Shown here: positions 12,924 to 25,435 of the stretch, in pieces
How the letters are laid out: the number at the start of each line of letters is the position of its first letter
Numbering within the stretch: position 1 is the first letter of the stretch
NCBI GenBank assembly: GCA_035222895.1
Contig: JAVYIG010000088.1
Span: 314,001-378,000 of the forward strand
Reading direction: 5' to 3'
DNA: 64,000 nucleotides
Source: Strongylocentrotus droebachiensis
Lineage: Eukaryota > Echinodermata > Echinoidea > Camarodonta > Strongylocentrotidae
Notes under the pieces: model-generated
Told to the model about the DNA's origin: nothing
What the model saw: only the letters and a program-made list of their open reading frames with translations
Databases searched by the model: none
Translations under genes and position numbers: made by a program

Positions 12924-13305
12924 CATGGGCGTATCCAGGATTTTTTCAGGAGAGGTATTTTTTGCCCAATTCGTGAGTAAATATTTAGCGGCAAATCAGC
13001 CAGCCGGTGAATGAGTGTGTGTGTGTGGGAGGGGGGGGGGGGGGTAAGTACTAATGTTCTTATTTTGGCTAAACGGGGGGAACATTCCCCTTACCACCCC
13101 CCCCCCCCCTTGAGCAAAAACAATATATATATATATATATTTACTCTTTTTTGGGCCAGGGGAGGGGGGGGGGTAATGCCCTAGACAAAACATAGATAAA
13201 GGGTGTCTTTAAAATTCTAAAACACCCCCCCCCCCCTCCCCCCTTTGCCTAGGGGTGTGGTGGTGGTGTTTGAACAATTAAAACACCCCCCTGGATACGC
13301 CAATG
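12924..13305 (+). mobile_element. hAT-type MITE with intact 8-bp target duplication
   Basis: The ends are CATGGGCGTATCCAGG and CCTGGATACGCCAATG, inverted repeats with one mismatch in the first 13 bases. They are flanked on both sides by the exact 8-mer AAGGAAAG (12916-12923 and 13306-13313). An 8-bp duplication fits the hAT superfamily. The interior is poly(G)/poly(C) rich with a (TA)n block and no transposase. Confidence 0.8.
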
Positions 13306-14046
13306 AAGGAAAGTAAGTAATAACTTTTACAAATGCCGGGTCCTAAATTCATCGGGGGGGGGGGGGGGCGCAAGTGTGAATATCTTTGACAGAGAATTAG
13401 GAGAGAGAAACAAAAATCAAAAATGTCTTTGCAGGGTTTAGCATGGCCGCTGACGTAACAAATAAGTCAATTAAAAAAATAAAACAAACTTTACATGACT
13501 TCTCGGTTAATTGATCGACCTTCGTGTAAACAATCGAAGGTTTTTTGTTCTAGTTCTACTACTACTTCTACTACTAACCCTTCTTCTTCTTCTTCTTCTC
13601 TTTTTTTCTCCTCCTCTTCTCCTCCTAGCTCTTTCTACTCCGTCCCGTTCCCCCGAGGAGGGGGGGGGGGGGAATACTCAGATTTGGTTTGGATGGGTAC
13701 CCATTATTAAGGGTAATTTTTCCCCAAACAGGCCCATTTTTCGCAATTTTGGGATGTATGCATGGCACTGAGCACCCGAAAATTTTCGAAATTTTGAACA
13801 AACGGACCCTTTTTAATGGTAATTTTGTTAAAATGGGACTCATGTTTAGGGAGTTTTTTTGTGAAAACGTGACCCATTAGAGCGGCACACCCCCGGTATG
13901 TTCTTTCCTTTTTTCTTCTGGCTTTTCCATTTTCTGATGATAATAATAAAAATCCGTGAAAGATAAACAACTGTTAGTGAATGTAATTTCACAGACATTA
14001 TTTTTTGTTTAAATATAAAACTATACAATAGTAAAACAAAGTGCCA

Positions 14047-14048
<2 letters not shown>

Positions 14049-14082
<34 letters not shown>
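14049..14082 (+). repeat. 34-base poly(C) run
   Basis: The longest homopolymer of the window. Similar runs of 10 to 25 bases occur near 13037, 13091, 19290, 20051, 22843, 27460, 37798 and 39664, among others. Confidence 0.9.
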
Positions 14083-14085
<3 letters not shown>

Positions 14086-14292
14086 CAATGAAAAAGGCAG
14101 AAATTTGTTTCAAATTGGGATTTTTAGAATCTACATTATATTATCGCAGAGGGCGCAATAACATTGTACATTTTCCGTGTCAACAAAACTGGCTTAGGTC
14201 AGGATCGAGAAAATGACAGCTATTGATTGTTGAGAAAATAATTCAAAATAAACGGAAATTAGCCTCATTCACTAGTGGGAAAACGGCCCATC

Positions 14293-14579
14293 ATGGCACT
14301 GGACATGCCTAGTTATATGACATATATGACATTATATGTCATATCAGCCAGTATTGTGACGACGAACACCCGATCAGCGACGCATTGGAAGCTGCAGGAG
14401 AGTTCGACTGGCGAGTTCCTTGTACGGCCTGTCAGTGAGGAAGACACGGGGAAACTCTCCACTGAGGATCCGGTGATGAGTATACTGGCACAGAAATATG
14501 GCTTTGGAGAACCCTTACTGAATACGAATGATCAGGAATGTTTATCTTGCGGAAAAACGGAAGATGGAGGAATTTTAGA
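14293..14579 (+). CDS. TTC17-like TPR membrane protein, exon 1
   Basis: First of three coding exons (14293-14579, 15961-16159, 17352-17909) that join in frame to a 347-residue protein. Residues 1-28 form a likely signal peptide (hydrophobic stretch LYVISASIV). Residues 30-35 read THWKLQ, matching the THWVV start of mature TTC17. The acidic, Cys-bearing linker ends in ECLSCGKTEDGGILE. TTC17 of vertebrates is ~1140 residues and acts in actin and cilium organisation. This protein matches only its N-terminal module and first TPR cluster, and adds a membrane anchor, so it is a short paralogue and not the orthologue. The exon ends with two bases (GA) before donor GTACGT, and the G opening exon 2 completes Glu96. 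The ATG at 14293 is the first giving a signal peptide. Function unknown; the TPRs are predicted to be lumenal or extracellular. Confidence 0.75.
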
Positions 14580-15960
14580 GTACGTTCATGTTATGTGGAA
14601 AATAATTAACCAGAATTGTTGTTCTAGATCTAGATCTACTTCTCTGCTTCTAGTCAGCATGGTCAGAAAGAGAAAATTGTGGTAATGTTCAAATTCAACA
14701 ACATCAATTGCCATGACATGGAGAGTCACCCAATCAAACTACATACAACTTTTCTATACAACTTTAAATTTTCCAATTAGTATGCCTATGCCTACATGAT
14801 TGATATTTAATTTAGTCCCAATTTCGTGACAATTTCGAATTTGAACATTACCATGTGGTTATTTTGTATCTAAACCAAAACTAAATTGTCTACAGTTTAG
14901 ATCTAGACTAGATAGTAGTCTAGAATACTAGATGTTTGTTTCGGAATCTGCCGTTTGCGCACCCTTTGATTGTATAAAGTAGAATAAAACAATCATTTTT
15001 ATTCTGCCATTGTGATTCTTTAGTAGGTGAATGGTAGAAATCAGTAGACGTAATCTGAGGTGATTCGTCCTTTTCTCCGGCGACAACTGCTTCATGCCCT
15101 GTTTTGCAAAAGTATAGGATTTGGGCTTAGGGATTCCCTTGGCCTTGTGTCGAACTCAAGGATTAGGCAGGGCTCAACACTAACATGTGCCCCCTCTCAT
15201 AATCTAGGTCTTGCCCCCCCCCCTCAATTATAATTGTAACAAAGGGTTAATGCATGTACCACTCCAAAAACTTCCCTTCTATTAGAGTTATACATGTAGC
15301 TATGTGGAGCCCTGGGATAGGATTTGGGTTAGGTGTACATACATAGTATGGTCTTGAGTATGGTGTTTGGTCCTGGGTTGTCGTTTAGAATACAGTTAGT
15401 GTAGGAAAAAGATGTGGAGCAAATAATGCAGGAGCATGTCTTGAACAACCATTGTCGTAACTTGTCGTTAAGTGAAATTGGTTTCTCAGCATGCACATGT
15501 TTGGACCAATCTTCATTTTGAAACTGAGCTACCCTTCTTTTTCTTATCTTTTTTTTTTTAAAGTTAACATGATTCAACTTGTAATTTATTCTGGAGCATC
15601 ATTATATTCAAAATTATCACAAGACTAGATTCAATTAGTTCCGTAACATAATAAAGTTTACAACGATGCTTCAATCCTTCATTGTTTGTTTTCTTTCAAA
15701 TGAATACCCTGTTGAATTTAATTGAATATGTCGATGGAGTAAATTTGTGGACCTTTTTTAATTCTGTTTATGTACCGGGTATGTTTTTTTTAATGTTTTT
15801 TGGTTTGTTTTGTTATTCATTTTATTTATTTATTTTGAGATATTCAAAATTGGAGACAATTTTCCAAAAGGTCAGCATCTTCATGTGTCAAACTGTTTGA
15901 AGAGCACTATCTCTCTAACCTCAAACCACTTCTCTCTTGTTATCTCTTCCTTGTATGCAG

Positions 15961-16159
15961 GCTTAGCAACCCATCAGACCCATTGCATTGTGGAAAGCAT
16001 GCCAATAAGACAGACTACGATAGTTTAAATGGTATAGCAGATCGATGGAAACATCCCAGCATACCAGAGCCAGAAGTAGCCCTCATATTCAAGAGAAGCG
16101 ATTCCGATCAGGTCGATATGTCGCTGCTAGAAAACTCACTCAGAGAAACTATTAAACTT
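15961..16159 (+). CDS. TTC17-like TPR membrane protein, exon 2
   Basis: Encodes residues 96-162. It is bounded by acceptor TATGCAG and donor GTGAGT and ends in phase 0. It contains the helix-rich run-up to the first TPR (MSLLENSLRETIKL), aligned in position with the same region of TTC17 that precedes the NTSSW stretch. An NKT sequon is present near the exon start. Confidence 0.7.
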
Positions 16160-17351
16160 GTGAGTATACATCCAACATCATGTTGCTATTTTATAAAGAA
16201 TTTAGATTAGAATAAAGTGTATGAGATATCATACAGTCTTGATTTAAATTATAATTTAACTTTAGTTCCGTTGATCTATTTGGATCAGTTGCAACTCTTA
16301 ATAAGACATGACCCTCTGATGGATAATTGTCTAAATACTACTGTAGCATGTAATAGGCCATTTTCGCAACGTAATCAAAGTTAATGCATAGTATTGCATA
16401 CGTCTTTATAAAGTGCCTTGATAAGAATCAGTTCATGCACCTATTACAAATAATTGTATCTCCGTAGGAAGAATGCGAAATGTGTACATTAATTATTGCT
16501 AGGTAGTCTGACAAATATTTTCATTTAATTTCGTTTATTTCCATTTCCAACAAAATAAATAAAGTACATGGGATTGCATTGTACATATATATACTGGTAG
16601 TTGGCTTGCTCTACCTAATGTAACAAGGTATACTGCAGGTGATTTGCATTCTGTCTATTGAAATACAATTTATAACAGGTTAATGAAATAATTAATAACT
16701 AGGCACCTCACAAAGAAGTAAGCATTAAATTATATCATTCTACCAAAAAGGCCCATTGGGCAGTGTTGTTTTTATTTGGGAGACACAACTGACCTGTCTC
16801 CCCCCCCCCCCTTTCTCACTCCAATCTTGAAAACACATTCATTGTACCATGAGTTCACAGCCAAAATGTTTACATGAAAAGTACCTGAAGAACATGCCTC
16901 TAACTTCTGTAGCTGCTATTGGGTGTACCTGTTAATTAATACTTTGTACGTTCACACTACGAGATTCAAAGGTTTCCTTTGAGAATGAGCAGAAATTGGG
17001 GTCTGACTACTGTGAATTATAATGATCAAACAGTTTCCAAGTGGAATGAACCTGTTACATAATGCCTGTAGCTAAGCGGCACACATCATTTCTTGAACTT
17101 ATTATTTGTCGTGTTGAAATGAGTACTGGTCCTACCTTTTTCTTACCCTTTATATCTGTGAATTCTGTCTGCAAACAGTTCATTTAAATCTGGGAATTAG
17201 ATACAGATTACATAACGCATACACATGTATACATGTAGGCTAACGTAAGTAGTTCCCTAACCCTAAATTAATTTCACTTTTTACAACATTGCATCTGCAT
17301 GTGTTCCAGAAGATTTCTTATTTTCATTTTCTTTTTGCTTGTCATCTGCAG

Positions 17352-17909
17352 AATCCTTCATCTTTAGCTGTCTTAAATCAAGTAGGTAATTTCTGGAGGA
17401 TCAAAGGCAACACGTATCTGGCTATCGAGTGTTTCCGCAAAGCCATCTCCCTTTCACCGACCAACCCTGACATCCTGCTCAACCTAGCGAGGGTGCTCTT
17501 CAACCTCCAGTACCACTCCGACGCTCTCTTTCTAACGCAGAAATCTCTCCAGTTCAAGACGCCCGACCAAAACTCGTGGCTCCAACACTTTACGCTGGGC
17601 GAGATATTCAAGGTGCTCGGTAACTACGCAGAGGCAGGGGTGCACTTTAGATACGCCCTTGACCTGAACCCTACGTTCCAGCCGGCAGAAGCGCATCTAC
17701 GGGAAATAGAACAGCCTACGCAGACAAACGCCACTATTTATACCATCCTCATCATCGGTTTTTTAATTGTAGCGGTCTGTGTTGCGCTTTACGTTGTCAC
17801 AGAGGTTTACATGAATGAAAATCCGTTGAGAAGGTCTCCTAAAATGGCAGTTCCGTGGGACAGGTCAAAGTTCCCTATGTTGAAGAGCAAGCGAGGAGGG
17901 TCGTATTAG
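17352..17909 (+). CDS. TTC17-like TPR membrane protein, exon 3 (TPRs and anchor)
   Basis: Encodes residues 163-347. Three TPR units are visible at about 164-197 (NPSSLAVLNQVGNFWRIKGN start), 198-231 (NPDILLNLARVLFNLQ) and 238-273 (HFTLGEIFKVLGNYAEAG), with the usual Ala/Gly/Tyr spacing and the DLNPTFQPA end. A hydrophobic segment at 291-311 (IYTILIIGFLIVAVCVALYV) is followed by a short basic tail ending KSKRGGSY, so the protein should be type I with a ~36-residue cytosolic tail. An N-glycosylation site (NAT) lies just before the membrane. The acceptor is CTGCAG at 17346-17351. GC content is clearly higher than in the flanks, as expected for coding DNA. Confidence 0.8.
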   Translation, partial: NPSSLAVLNQVGNFWRIKGNTYLAIECFRKAISLSPTNPDILLNLARVLFNLQYHSDALFLTQKSLQFKTPDQNSWLQHFTLGEIFKVLGNYAEAGVHFRYALDLNPTFQPAEAHLREIEQPTQTNATIYTILIIGFLIVAVCVALYVVTEVYMNENPLRRSPKMAVPWDRSKFPMLKSKRGGSY

Positions 17910-18430
17910 CTCACAGGGATACGCTTTCGACTCCCTCTATACATGGTACTAATGGAGAGGGGCTCTCCAGGTAGAATTGTTTTTCATTTTAATGTGACAC
18001 GTTATCAGCCTAGAATTGAAAAAAGAAAAGGTATAACATTAACAGATTTGCTGACCTCGAAAAAGACTAACAGTTTTCTACATTTTCATACATGATAAGT
18101 GATTATTTCTGTTAAACCCATATTCTTTCAAACGCAAGAGGAAAAAAGATGCTCTCCGTAATCTCCTATATACAGTGTTCCAAGAGAACTGCACACACAC
18201 ACACAGACACATTAATTGGTAATTCAACCTTATCTGGTGTCGGTGCATTATGATGCAATACACAGGGACACTAACTACCATGTGGCTCAAACAATATGTT
18301 TGACAGAAATAGATACAGGGGTAGGCTCCATTGACTTCACATGACAACAGATTGAACAGAGCCATAAATTGTGCAGTTGTTTCTGTTACTCCACAGTAAA
18401 GAACAGGGTCAAAATGTAACAAGTCATGTC

Positions 18431-18584
18431 CAGGGACCCGTTTCACAAAGCCTTTTTTTTCAATGACAAATGATAAAATTCAGCGACAAATCTGCTGATA
18501 ACCAATCAGAAGCAAGGATTTCAGTAGCTTATAACAAAAACTGTCATTTGTCACTGATGACAAGTTTTGTGAAATGGGGCCCTG
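18431..18584 (+). mobile_element. MITE family B, full copy
   Basis: A 154-bp palindromic element with ends CAGGGACCCGTTTCACAAA and, inverted, CAGGGCCCCATTTCACAAA. The interior repeats TTTGTCACTGATGAC-like blocks on both arms. A truncated copy lies at 5319. No clear target duplication remains. It sits in the probable 3'UTR of the TTC17-like gene. Confidence 0.8.
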
Positions 18585-18608
18585 ATAGCTCCTAATTTCA
18601 GATTTATC

Positions 18609-18614
18609 AATAAA
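18609..18614 (+). promoter_or_regulatory. Candidate polyadenylation signal, TTC17-like gene
   Basis: AATAAA 700 bases after the stop codon. A second AATAAA lies at 18688-18693. Either would fit. Confidence 0.35.
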
Positions 18615-18904
18615 GGCTTTGCTTAGCATTTGGGGGAAAGACAGGATTAGGAATTCAGAATTCTAACCCACTTAGAAATTTGATTAAATAAAATCATTTT
18701 ATGTTAGAAGTAGAAGACATGTTTTGAAATATATTATTTCCATACAACATTGTCCCTCAATACTATATTTGATAGAATTCAAGGAATTCAAATGAGTTAA
18801 TCAAAATTTGTCCCAGGCATAGTTTTGCCTGTTTAGCCTTATGACAACATGACATGATTTAGCAATAGGAATATATATTCATGAACTTAATGATAACCCT
18901 ACTT

Positions 18905-19070
18905 GGTTGGTAGTAGTTTGCAGTTCTACACAAACCCTTGTCAGTTACTGTGCATAACAGTCTGCTCTGTGAGACTAGGCTGACTGCATACTGCACACTG
19001 AGCCATGTCCCTACTGTAGCTGGTCTGGACATGGCCAGAGACTGACAAAGATAGGCTCTCCTCAAGGCTT
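18905..19070 (-). repeat. Dispersed repeat H, copy 2
   Basis: Shares the order of blocks (TACTGTAGCTG, then CTGACAAAGATAGGCTC, then CTCAAGG) with the copy near 49590-49745. Divergent and without clear ends. Confidence 0.4.
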
Positions 19071-20347
19071 TAAGAACTGTGGTACAGTGTCATGTTCGAG
19101 TCTCTGCCTGCAGATAAGGTCGGTGTTCCTGTAAAAATGAAACGATTCCAGTAGAACTGGATGCCTGTTTGAGTCGGGTTATGCCTTAAAATTTAACTAC
19201 ATACAGAGAATTGTAAACCCTAAAGCAATTTGAATGTTAATCATGCAGTGTAATTTACTGGTATGCAGAATAATCAGACCCAGTAATACGGGGGGGGGGG
19301 GGGGGGGGGGGGTGGCTAGACACCATTAGCATATTGCGTACAAAAAGCAGGATATTTTTACCAACATAGCTACCACTACTAAATATATTTTCGGTGAGGT
19401 CATACATAGAGCACTTCCAGGTTCCTTTACCCAAGTATCATCAGACGCATGTCATCAGTAAAGACATCAGTTGATGATGCATTGTGGGACATGGCTGTCA
19501 ACACATTGAGACATTGTGAGCAGTAGATGGCAGTATACATTTATAAATCTGAAGTAGTGTCGGTACAATACCCTGCCTTTAAGAGAGAGGGTTATGACAC
19601 AACTTCTGCTGTCATGAATATTTCTCATCAATTAGCTATATGCTTTAGGTTAAAATTCCTTTTGAAAGAAAATACATGACTGACCAACATCCTAGGTAAC
19701 ATAAAGTGTAAAGAATAAATAATTGCTGCATTTTTTTTATAACACAGATTTCTTCTCTTTGTGAGATTAATACATGTGATGTGCTGTTACTTAAATCAAT
19801 TTGTTTTCCTCTTTTTCATCTCTGGTAGCACAATTTGGAGTGGGGAGTTATGGTTTTAGTTGGGGTAGGTTCAAATATTGTCTTCTTCACTTAGGGTATA
19901 TTACTGTTCTACAAACTGAAATATTTCTTGACTCATCTGCTATGTTTGAAGTTAAAAAAACATGTTGGAATTTAGATCAATGAATGTTAAGTACTTGTAA
20001 GGATTACAGAGATGATAAAATGTCTTGTTTATTGTGTAAACTTCTTCTCTGGGGGGGGGGGGGGGGGAAGGAAAATCCCTACCGGTATTTGAACTTTGAA
20101 CAATTCGTCCTAAGATAAAAAGGGGCTTTCAAAATATTGTTTTGTTTTTTCTTCCCAGCAAAACAAAGCAGTATCCGCACCATGAATAATAACTGGCATT
20201 ATAAAGATAAACTCTGTAAGGTTATTTTTTAAATGATAACACTTAAAGGTGTTGATAGGTGAAAGTAGGAATTACAGAGAAACACAATAATAGTTTGAAG
20301 AGAAGGTAGAGAAACCATTAAATCAAATTAAATTGAATTAAATCAAA

Positions 20348-20488
20348 TTAAAGTTGCTCATACGTGGGTATATGGAGGATAGCACACGGATGTATGCACG
20401 GGAGGCGGGAACTTAATACCCGTTGGCTCAGTGTTATATAGTGATCGCCAACACGAACGACTATATACCCACGCATGAACATCTTTAA
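20348..20488 (+). mobile_element. Short TTAA-ended MITE
   Basis: A 141-bp element. Left end TTAAAGTTGCTCATACGTGG and right end, inverted, TTAAAGATGTTCATGCGTGG. TTAA at both termini fits a piggyBac/Kolobok-type nonautonomous element. Confidence 0.7.
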
Positions 20489-20722
20489 AGTATATGAAAC
20501 TGGCTGCGCATGCCTTGTCGTTACTATTGTGCCATTCTAGAACATTCTTGAATTCACAGGATAGACCAAATACAACCCAAGGTCAGAGAAGCAACTTGTT
20601 TGCTAGGTGGGGCGATGTCTCAACAAAAGGTTTTAACTTTTTTTGAAAAACAGTAAATGGAACACAAGATAGAGTCATTCTGCATGCCAATGAGGGATGC
20701 TCAGAACGTTGGTTGACTCTTT

Positions 20723-21010
20723 AGGCCCTTCTTCATCAGCTTGAGTTTGCCAAATAACCTGCTATTTACAGACTCGGGATATTATCTCAAAGCTGGAATT
20801 TGCGTCCTCACCAGACCAATATGCTTATCACAAACTAGCTCGGACGAGCGCAAATTAGCCCGCTATTTCTCAAATAGCGGAATATATTGGAAACGAGACC
20901 AAGATTTCTGATTTCTGCTGATGAAGACTCAAATAAGCTGGATAATTTGCGATCGGGATAATTAAAATAGCGGGTTATTTGGCAAACTTGAGCTGATTAA
21001 GACGAGGCCT
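20723..21010 (+). mobile_element. 288-bp inverted-repeat element
   Basis: Long imperfect terminal inverted repeats of about 45 bases. The left arm contains TTTGCCAAATAACCTGCTAT and the right arm, inverted, contains TTTGCCAAATAACCCGCTAT. Ends are AGGCC on both sides. No coding content. The superfamily is undetermined because no target duplication is clear. Confidence 0.75.
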
Positions 21011-21754
21011 TTTGTGCCTGGTCTTATCTGTATTGTAACAGGATACCTTTTGAAATTTCAATCAATTGAATTACTAAGTAATTGGTACAAAGGATTGATG
21101 CCTCGTGTGCAGCCAGCATTATGAAGTATTATTATACGCCTCTCTTATTCTCTCTCATTCATTCCAAAACGTCAGTTATTTTAACAAGTCAAGTTTTTTC
21201 CGCTATCATTGGGACTAAACATAAAAGCATGTTGTATTTAATGATATTCATTTTAACAGTCCAAACTGTATTTAAAGAAATAATTGACATGACAACTACT
21301 ATCCTTATTCCTTCTAAGTCATTGTGAAGCACTGTATAAATGCTACTTATTCTGATTCAGATTTCTCTTTTCGCAAAATCTTGGCAAATTGGATATCATA
21401 TCAGTGACCAGTTTTTTAAGTTTCCTATATATTTTGTCCTATAAGTGAGACTTTTGCAATTACTGTACTGGATCTTTAATTTAGGAGTTCCATTCTTATC
21501 TGTAGAATTGATGCTGATCCTTAGATGATAAAGTTTCATACTTTGGCAAGTGTAACATTTAAATATCCAAAGAGGATATTAGTAGGGTCACTGTATTTCC
21601 AACAACTTTTTATGATCTTCTTTTTTTCAGGCTGCAATAAACCATTTTCATACTGTGAAAATTAAGCGTGGTATATTTTGCTCTTTGTAGTCATGTTTAA
21701 GTGTAATCTGTACATAATAATTTATTGGAGTGATAGAACCTATAACAGGAGTGG

Positions 21755-21847
21755 TGGTGGTGGTGATACACAGTCGTATTATGTAGACCAGCAGCAGTTG
21801 TATTAGGAGTAGTGGTAGTAGTAGTGGTGGTGGTGGTGGTGGTAGTG

Positions 21848-21879
<32 letters not shown>

Positions 21880-22110
21880 GGTGGTAGTAGTGGTGGTGGT
21901 GATACACAGTCATAGTACATGTAGACCAGCAGTAGTTGTATTAGAAGTAGTGGTAGTCATAGTAGTAGTAGTAGTGGTGGTGGTGGTGGTGGTGGTAGTA
22001 GTAGTAGTACATGTAGTAGTAGTAGTAGTAGTAGTGCTAGTAGTAGTAGTACATGTAGTAGTAGTAGAAGTACTAGTAGTAAAATTAGTAGTAGTCGTCG
22101 TCATAGTGAT
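21755..22110 (+). repeat. Compound GTA/GTG trinucleotide repeat with internal duplication
   Basis: Long GTA and GTG runs. The unique linker GATACACAGTC followed by GTAGACCAGCAG occurs twice (about 21765 and 21901), so a ~135-bp block including linker and repeat has been duplicated. Reading frames here (poly-Val, poly-Thr) are not genes. Confidence 0.85.
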
Positions 22111-22665
22111 AGAGAATAAAGGGACTGCAAATTTGTTTGCATTATTCTCCACCCATGCAACCCTGCCGCTCCTCCCCCCCCCCCCCTCCCTAAATTTAGG
22201 GCACATTTTCTATATTCTGTACGAACCATTTGTCTTTCCATTATAATACACTGCACAATTGTGAGCTGACTCTGAGCAGTAAAGTCAATTTAACGAAAGG
22301 TAGCAATTAGGCTGATTGTGTTGAGGATGCGAGTAAACCTATAAGAGTTGGCTTACAGGTTTGCACAAAGAATGGATACCATACTAAATACTATGAACAT
22401 AAGCAGTATCTTTACATCGATGGCAGCGATTACATTAATTTCTAGCCATTGACTTTCATGTAAATAAATAATGGGTGTGCTAGCATGCACATACACTATG
22501 GATTAGGTTCAAAAATAAATTAGGGTCGTACCTGCTGTACAATGCAATTACATTAATTAGCAATCAACAGAAAACCGACTCGCTCTGTCATTTGTAGATG
22601 GAGGTTTCAAATGAGTAACAAATAACAACATAAAAGTGTATTGGTTGATTTATCATTATTATTAT

Positions 22666-22697
<32 letters not shown>

Positions 22698-24664
22698 ATA
22701 CTATTAATATTCATCTCTTTGGTTTGTTGTTGTTGCTGCTGAGTGGTCTGTTGTCTGTTGTTCCTCTGTACACGTGTGGTGAGAGCGAATTGTAAGGAAA
22801 CATGCCGATGGAAAAGTGTGTATGTAGGTGGAGAGGATGAAGGGGGGGGGGGGGGGCGCGTAAAATGCCTTTGTACCAGATTACATCTGGCATTGTAATT
22901 TTGAAAATCTTGTTAACTGGACTCACTTGCAGGGTGGACTCGCCAGCATATTATTATCTACTCTTTTTTTTTTCTTTTTTTTTTGGTGGGGGGGGGGGGG
23001 GGGGTAGTTGTTTATTATATTTTTATAATTATCATATATAGTGGCGTAATAATAGGTATAGCACACCAAAAATATTTACAACAAACACATGTTATTTGAT
23101 GGTTGCAAATGATCAAGCTTTATGAAAGCTTCAAAAAACAAAAAACAGAATTGAAATCGGTCAATGCGTTGTGATTTTATACCATTTTTTTGATATCGCA
23201 AAATTACCGAAAAACCTGCCAGAAATGGTCAAATTGTCAAAAATGGCATAATTCGACAAAGTTGACAACTTAATTCATCACTTTCTTGGACACAAATAAT
23301 AAATTAAATTATCAGACACTAAAATATCATCTTTGTGGTAAAAAATACAAAAAAGAAAATTCATATATCTATTACCGTTTCGAAAACAGTCCGCCTAATT
23401 AATATGCGCATATGTAATCAAATCAAAACCGAACATGATACATCAGTGAAACCTATGTATATCAGACAGGTATGGAAATATATTTCATTTGTAATCAAAT
23501 AAAATCATGAATATTCATCAAATATGCAAATTAGGTCATTTCAGCTAATTATATATTCGCGCACTCATTATGCAAATTAGGAAAGTCTTACTGTTCATTT
23601 TGGGGGCATTTTTTAAATCATATATTCATAGATCATTATATTTACACCAAATATTGACCTTAAATTCCTAATATTTTTGCAATGCCAATACAATTATGGC
23701 GATGGAAATTACTTGGATCACCGTCACAGCTATTTCCTCATGTGTTTCACAAATAATTCAGAAAAACCGATCATAATTATGATAAGAATGTGTAGAATTT
23801 CAGCTACATCACAGTATATCTGCCTTTTTCAAAGACGTCAGATTTGAGGATTTATGACGATTTTCCGAGATACCATTCAATCTTTGGGCATGATGGTAAC
23901 CCTCTTGGCCATTACATTCCACAGGGACTGAATTTCAGAGTGGCAGAAACTTTAGTGATCCCAGTACAGTTGTGGCTACCTTGAGTGTAAATCAAAAAAT
24001 AATTTAATGAGTGAAACACATGAGGATATTGCATTTTTGTATGGGAGTTTTATACATTGAGGTGCATTTTTTTCACCACGCAGAATATAGCAGCGCGAGT
24101 CAATGGCCAATCAGCGGGCCATGTCACACATGGCTGAAAAGACAATATTCTAATTCAATAATTAACATATTTCCCACATGCCTATAACAATGAAACTACA
24201 CAGAATTGTAGTTAAAGGTATGCTTGAAATATATGTGAAATAAAAATTCAATAATATTGTTTAGTTTTTTTAAATACATTTAAAAAAATTGCTATTTCTA
24301 CCAACTGACTGCTGTTGTGTGTGTGTGTGTGTTCGCAGGGCAGACTGTTTGCACAGGCAGTGTGATCACCCTAGTAATAAACCTCTTGATGTGCACATTT
24401 GGGGCAAGGAAAATAAACTTCCAACGTAAATTGTAGACATTGGGTAATCATGTCACACTCTTGAATTTGTCTTATGGGAGGGGGAGAGGTCCACATCTGG
24501 TTTTAGTAGTTCTTATTTGGAATGGAGTTCAACGAACTGTTTATTGCAATGATGAAATATCGAGACCTACATTAACACTGCGGTCGATAAGCTTCCGTTG
24601 CTATTTTAGCAGTCTTTTAGCAGTCTTTTCCGAGATAACTGAAAAGGAAAAAAAAATGCCTATG

Positions 24665-24686
24665 AGAGAGAGAGAGAGAGAGAGAG

Positions 24687-24723
<37 letters not shown>

Positions 24724-25400
24724 AGAGAGAGGGAGAGAGAGGGGGAAGGGGGAGGGAGGGGAAGGGGGAGTCGGTAAACTGCCAATCATGTTTCAATTCA
24801 GTTTAGTTTATCGTTCACATTATTATAACAAGCACACGAATCGTACTACTCAGAAAATCACATTTACACATTTTAGGGGGTGGGATATTATGAGAAGAGA
24901 GAACCATACAACGCATGGAAAAGGATGTAGAAATGAGAAATAATGTACCTGGTAACAAGAGTTAGTATGAAGCAATAGGCAAGTGAGAGATATTAGAGAG
25001 GGGGAGAGAAAGAGTGGGAGGGGAGGGGGTAATTGACACTGAGAGATCGAGAGAATAAAAAGGAGCAAGATAGAGAACATAATGAGGCATACAGGGAAAA
25101 GGGACGGATACAGATGGCATAAGAAAAGAGGAAATAGAAATAGAGACGGAGAGAGAAAGAAATGCGGAGGCAGAGAGGGGAGAGGGACATTGAGAGCGGA
25201 GGCGGAGGAAAAGAGAAAGAGATAGATATATATCAAAGACAGAAGGAGAGAGATATATATATATATATATATTAAAGGGGGATGAGGAGGCGGGGGATGA
25301 ATGAAACGGAGAGGTGGGGGGGGGGGGCTGGAGAGAGAGAGAAAGAAAGAAAGAAATGAGGATCGATGCAAAGAGGGGAGCTAAAGATGCGAATAGAGCC
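24665..25400 (+). repeat. Purine-rich GA/GGGA tract
   Basis: A near-pure GA microsatellite (24665-24718) continues into ~700 bases of purine-rich DNA with GAGAGA, GGGAGGG and (TA)n blocks. Long Arg/Glu-rich and Ser/Leu-rich frames are by-products. Confidence 0.8.
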
Positions 25401-25435
25401 AGGGGGGGGGGGGGTGAGAGAAATCATGGATGACC

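Larger units (their letters stand above)
11641..14292. other. Intergenic region between divergent PI3K and TTC17-like genes
   Basis: The two neighbouring genes point away from each other, so both 5' control regions should lie here. It contains a GGT tract, GA tract, poly(G)/poly(C) runs, a hAT-type MITE and a 34-base poly(C). Nothing clearly coding was found. Confidence 0.5.

Noticed and set aside
24440-25371. Arg/Glu-rich and Ser/Leu-rich frames around 167-173 residues
   Set aside because: The coding length comes from the purine-rich tract.
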